Below are positions 63,638 to 64,000 of a stretch of DNA of 64,000 bases, piece after piece. A model generated the notes under the pieces. That model had not been told where the DNA came from. It made no database searches and saw nothing but the letters and a program-made list of their open reading frames with translations. Both the position numbers and the translations under genes were made by a program. Each line of letters opens with the position of its first letter. The first letter of the stretch is position 1. Origin of the DNA: Cercis canadensis (Eukaryota; Streptophyta; Magnoliopsida; Fabales; Fabaceae); contig QAOA01006013.1 of assembly GCA_003255065.1 (NCBI GenBank), positions 435,408 to 499,407 on the forward strand. The letters are read 5' to 3'.

Positions 63638-64000
63638 CTACACATAAATGGCACAAGACCATAATAATATATATTAAATGGGTGAAAAAGGCAAAAACTA
63701 CTAGAATATAAAGTAGAAACTGGCTATTTAAAAATGTCATAAAGTTAGCATGAGACATGTTTCACAGAGCTCAAGTTTTGAATAATGTACTTAATCTTAA
63801 AACATCTGTTTCCTCCCTGTCAATATTGCTGGGCCAAGGTGGAAACGGGGCAAAAAAACGTACTTTTTTTTCCCTCACAGGAAATATTTTCTAAAGTATT
63901 CACTCTCTTGTTCAATTAGAATGGATGTACCCTTGCTCTCACAGTGATCTTCCAAGCATATACAACTTTATTTTTATGCTTGTAAAATGCACAAGTTTGA

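Overview
This is nuclear DNA of a flowering plant, almost certainly a eudicot and plausibly a woody, heterozygous rosid; the species cannot be fixed from the sequence alone. Pointers are AT-rich DNA, many short GT-AG introns, and five plant genes whose conserved domains can be read exon by exon: ATRX/CHR20, FTSHI5, MIK1, IPUT1/PGSIP6 and TH2. Family names come from remembered Arabidopsis relatives, not from a search. Exon boundaries were worked out by hand, and every multi-exon model closes in frame.

Layout. 603-12382 (minus) holds 18 coding exons of an ATRX-type SNF2 remodeller, from its ATG through the ADD zinc finger into the helicase domain; its C-terminal half lies beyond the left edge. 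Its non-coding first exon is near 18888-19030, behind a long 5' UTR intron. A Ty1/copia retrotransposon (14033-18079) sits in that intron, antisense to the gene. The assembly joins the empty-site haplotype (to 14031) to the filled haplotype (from 14033), so about 920 bp of ATRX 5' sequence appears twice. FTSHI5 starts divergently at 20781 and runs in 19 exons to 32826. It faces the receptor kinase MIK1 (33810-37000, minus). 40193-44308 is a structurally complete hAT DNA transposon with matching 8-bp target duplications and a transposase gene carrying two in-frame stops. 44713-45660 is a terminal-repeat-like sequence followed by a striking CACGGTTT minisatellite. IPUT1 occupies 48575-52910 (plus, 10 exons). 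53000-61000 is repeat-rich intergenic DNA with at least two long-terminal-inverted-repeat elements of one family and a possible tiny TATA-driven gene. TH2 (61057-63637, minus) is cut by the right edge.

The genes do not form a pathway. They are independent housekeeping or signalling genes: chromatin remodelling, plastid inner-envelope AAA motor, pollen-tube/peptide receptor kinase, sphingolipid glucuronosylation and thiamin salvage. The unusual content is in the mobile and repetitive DNA: a haplotype-polymorphic copia insertion, an hAT element with a small relative inside an FTSHI5 intron, a diverse family of long-TIR foldback elements, and one apparent member associated with a CACGGTTT minisatellite. 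The window has eight single-base N positions; at five of them the flanks repeat each other, so several apparent duplications are unmerged contig ends. I found no clearly novel biological system; the leads are ranked in the findings.
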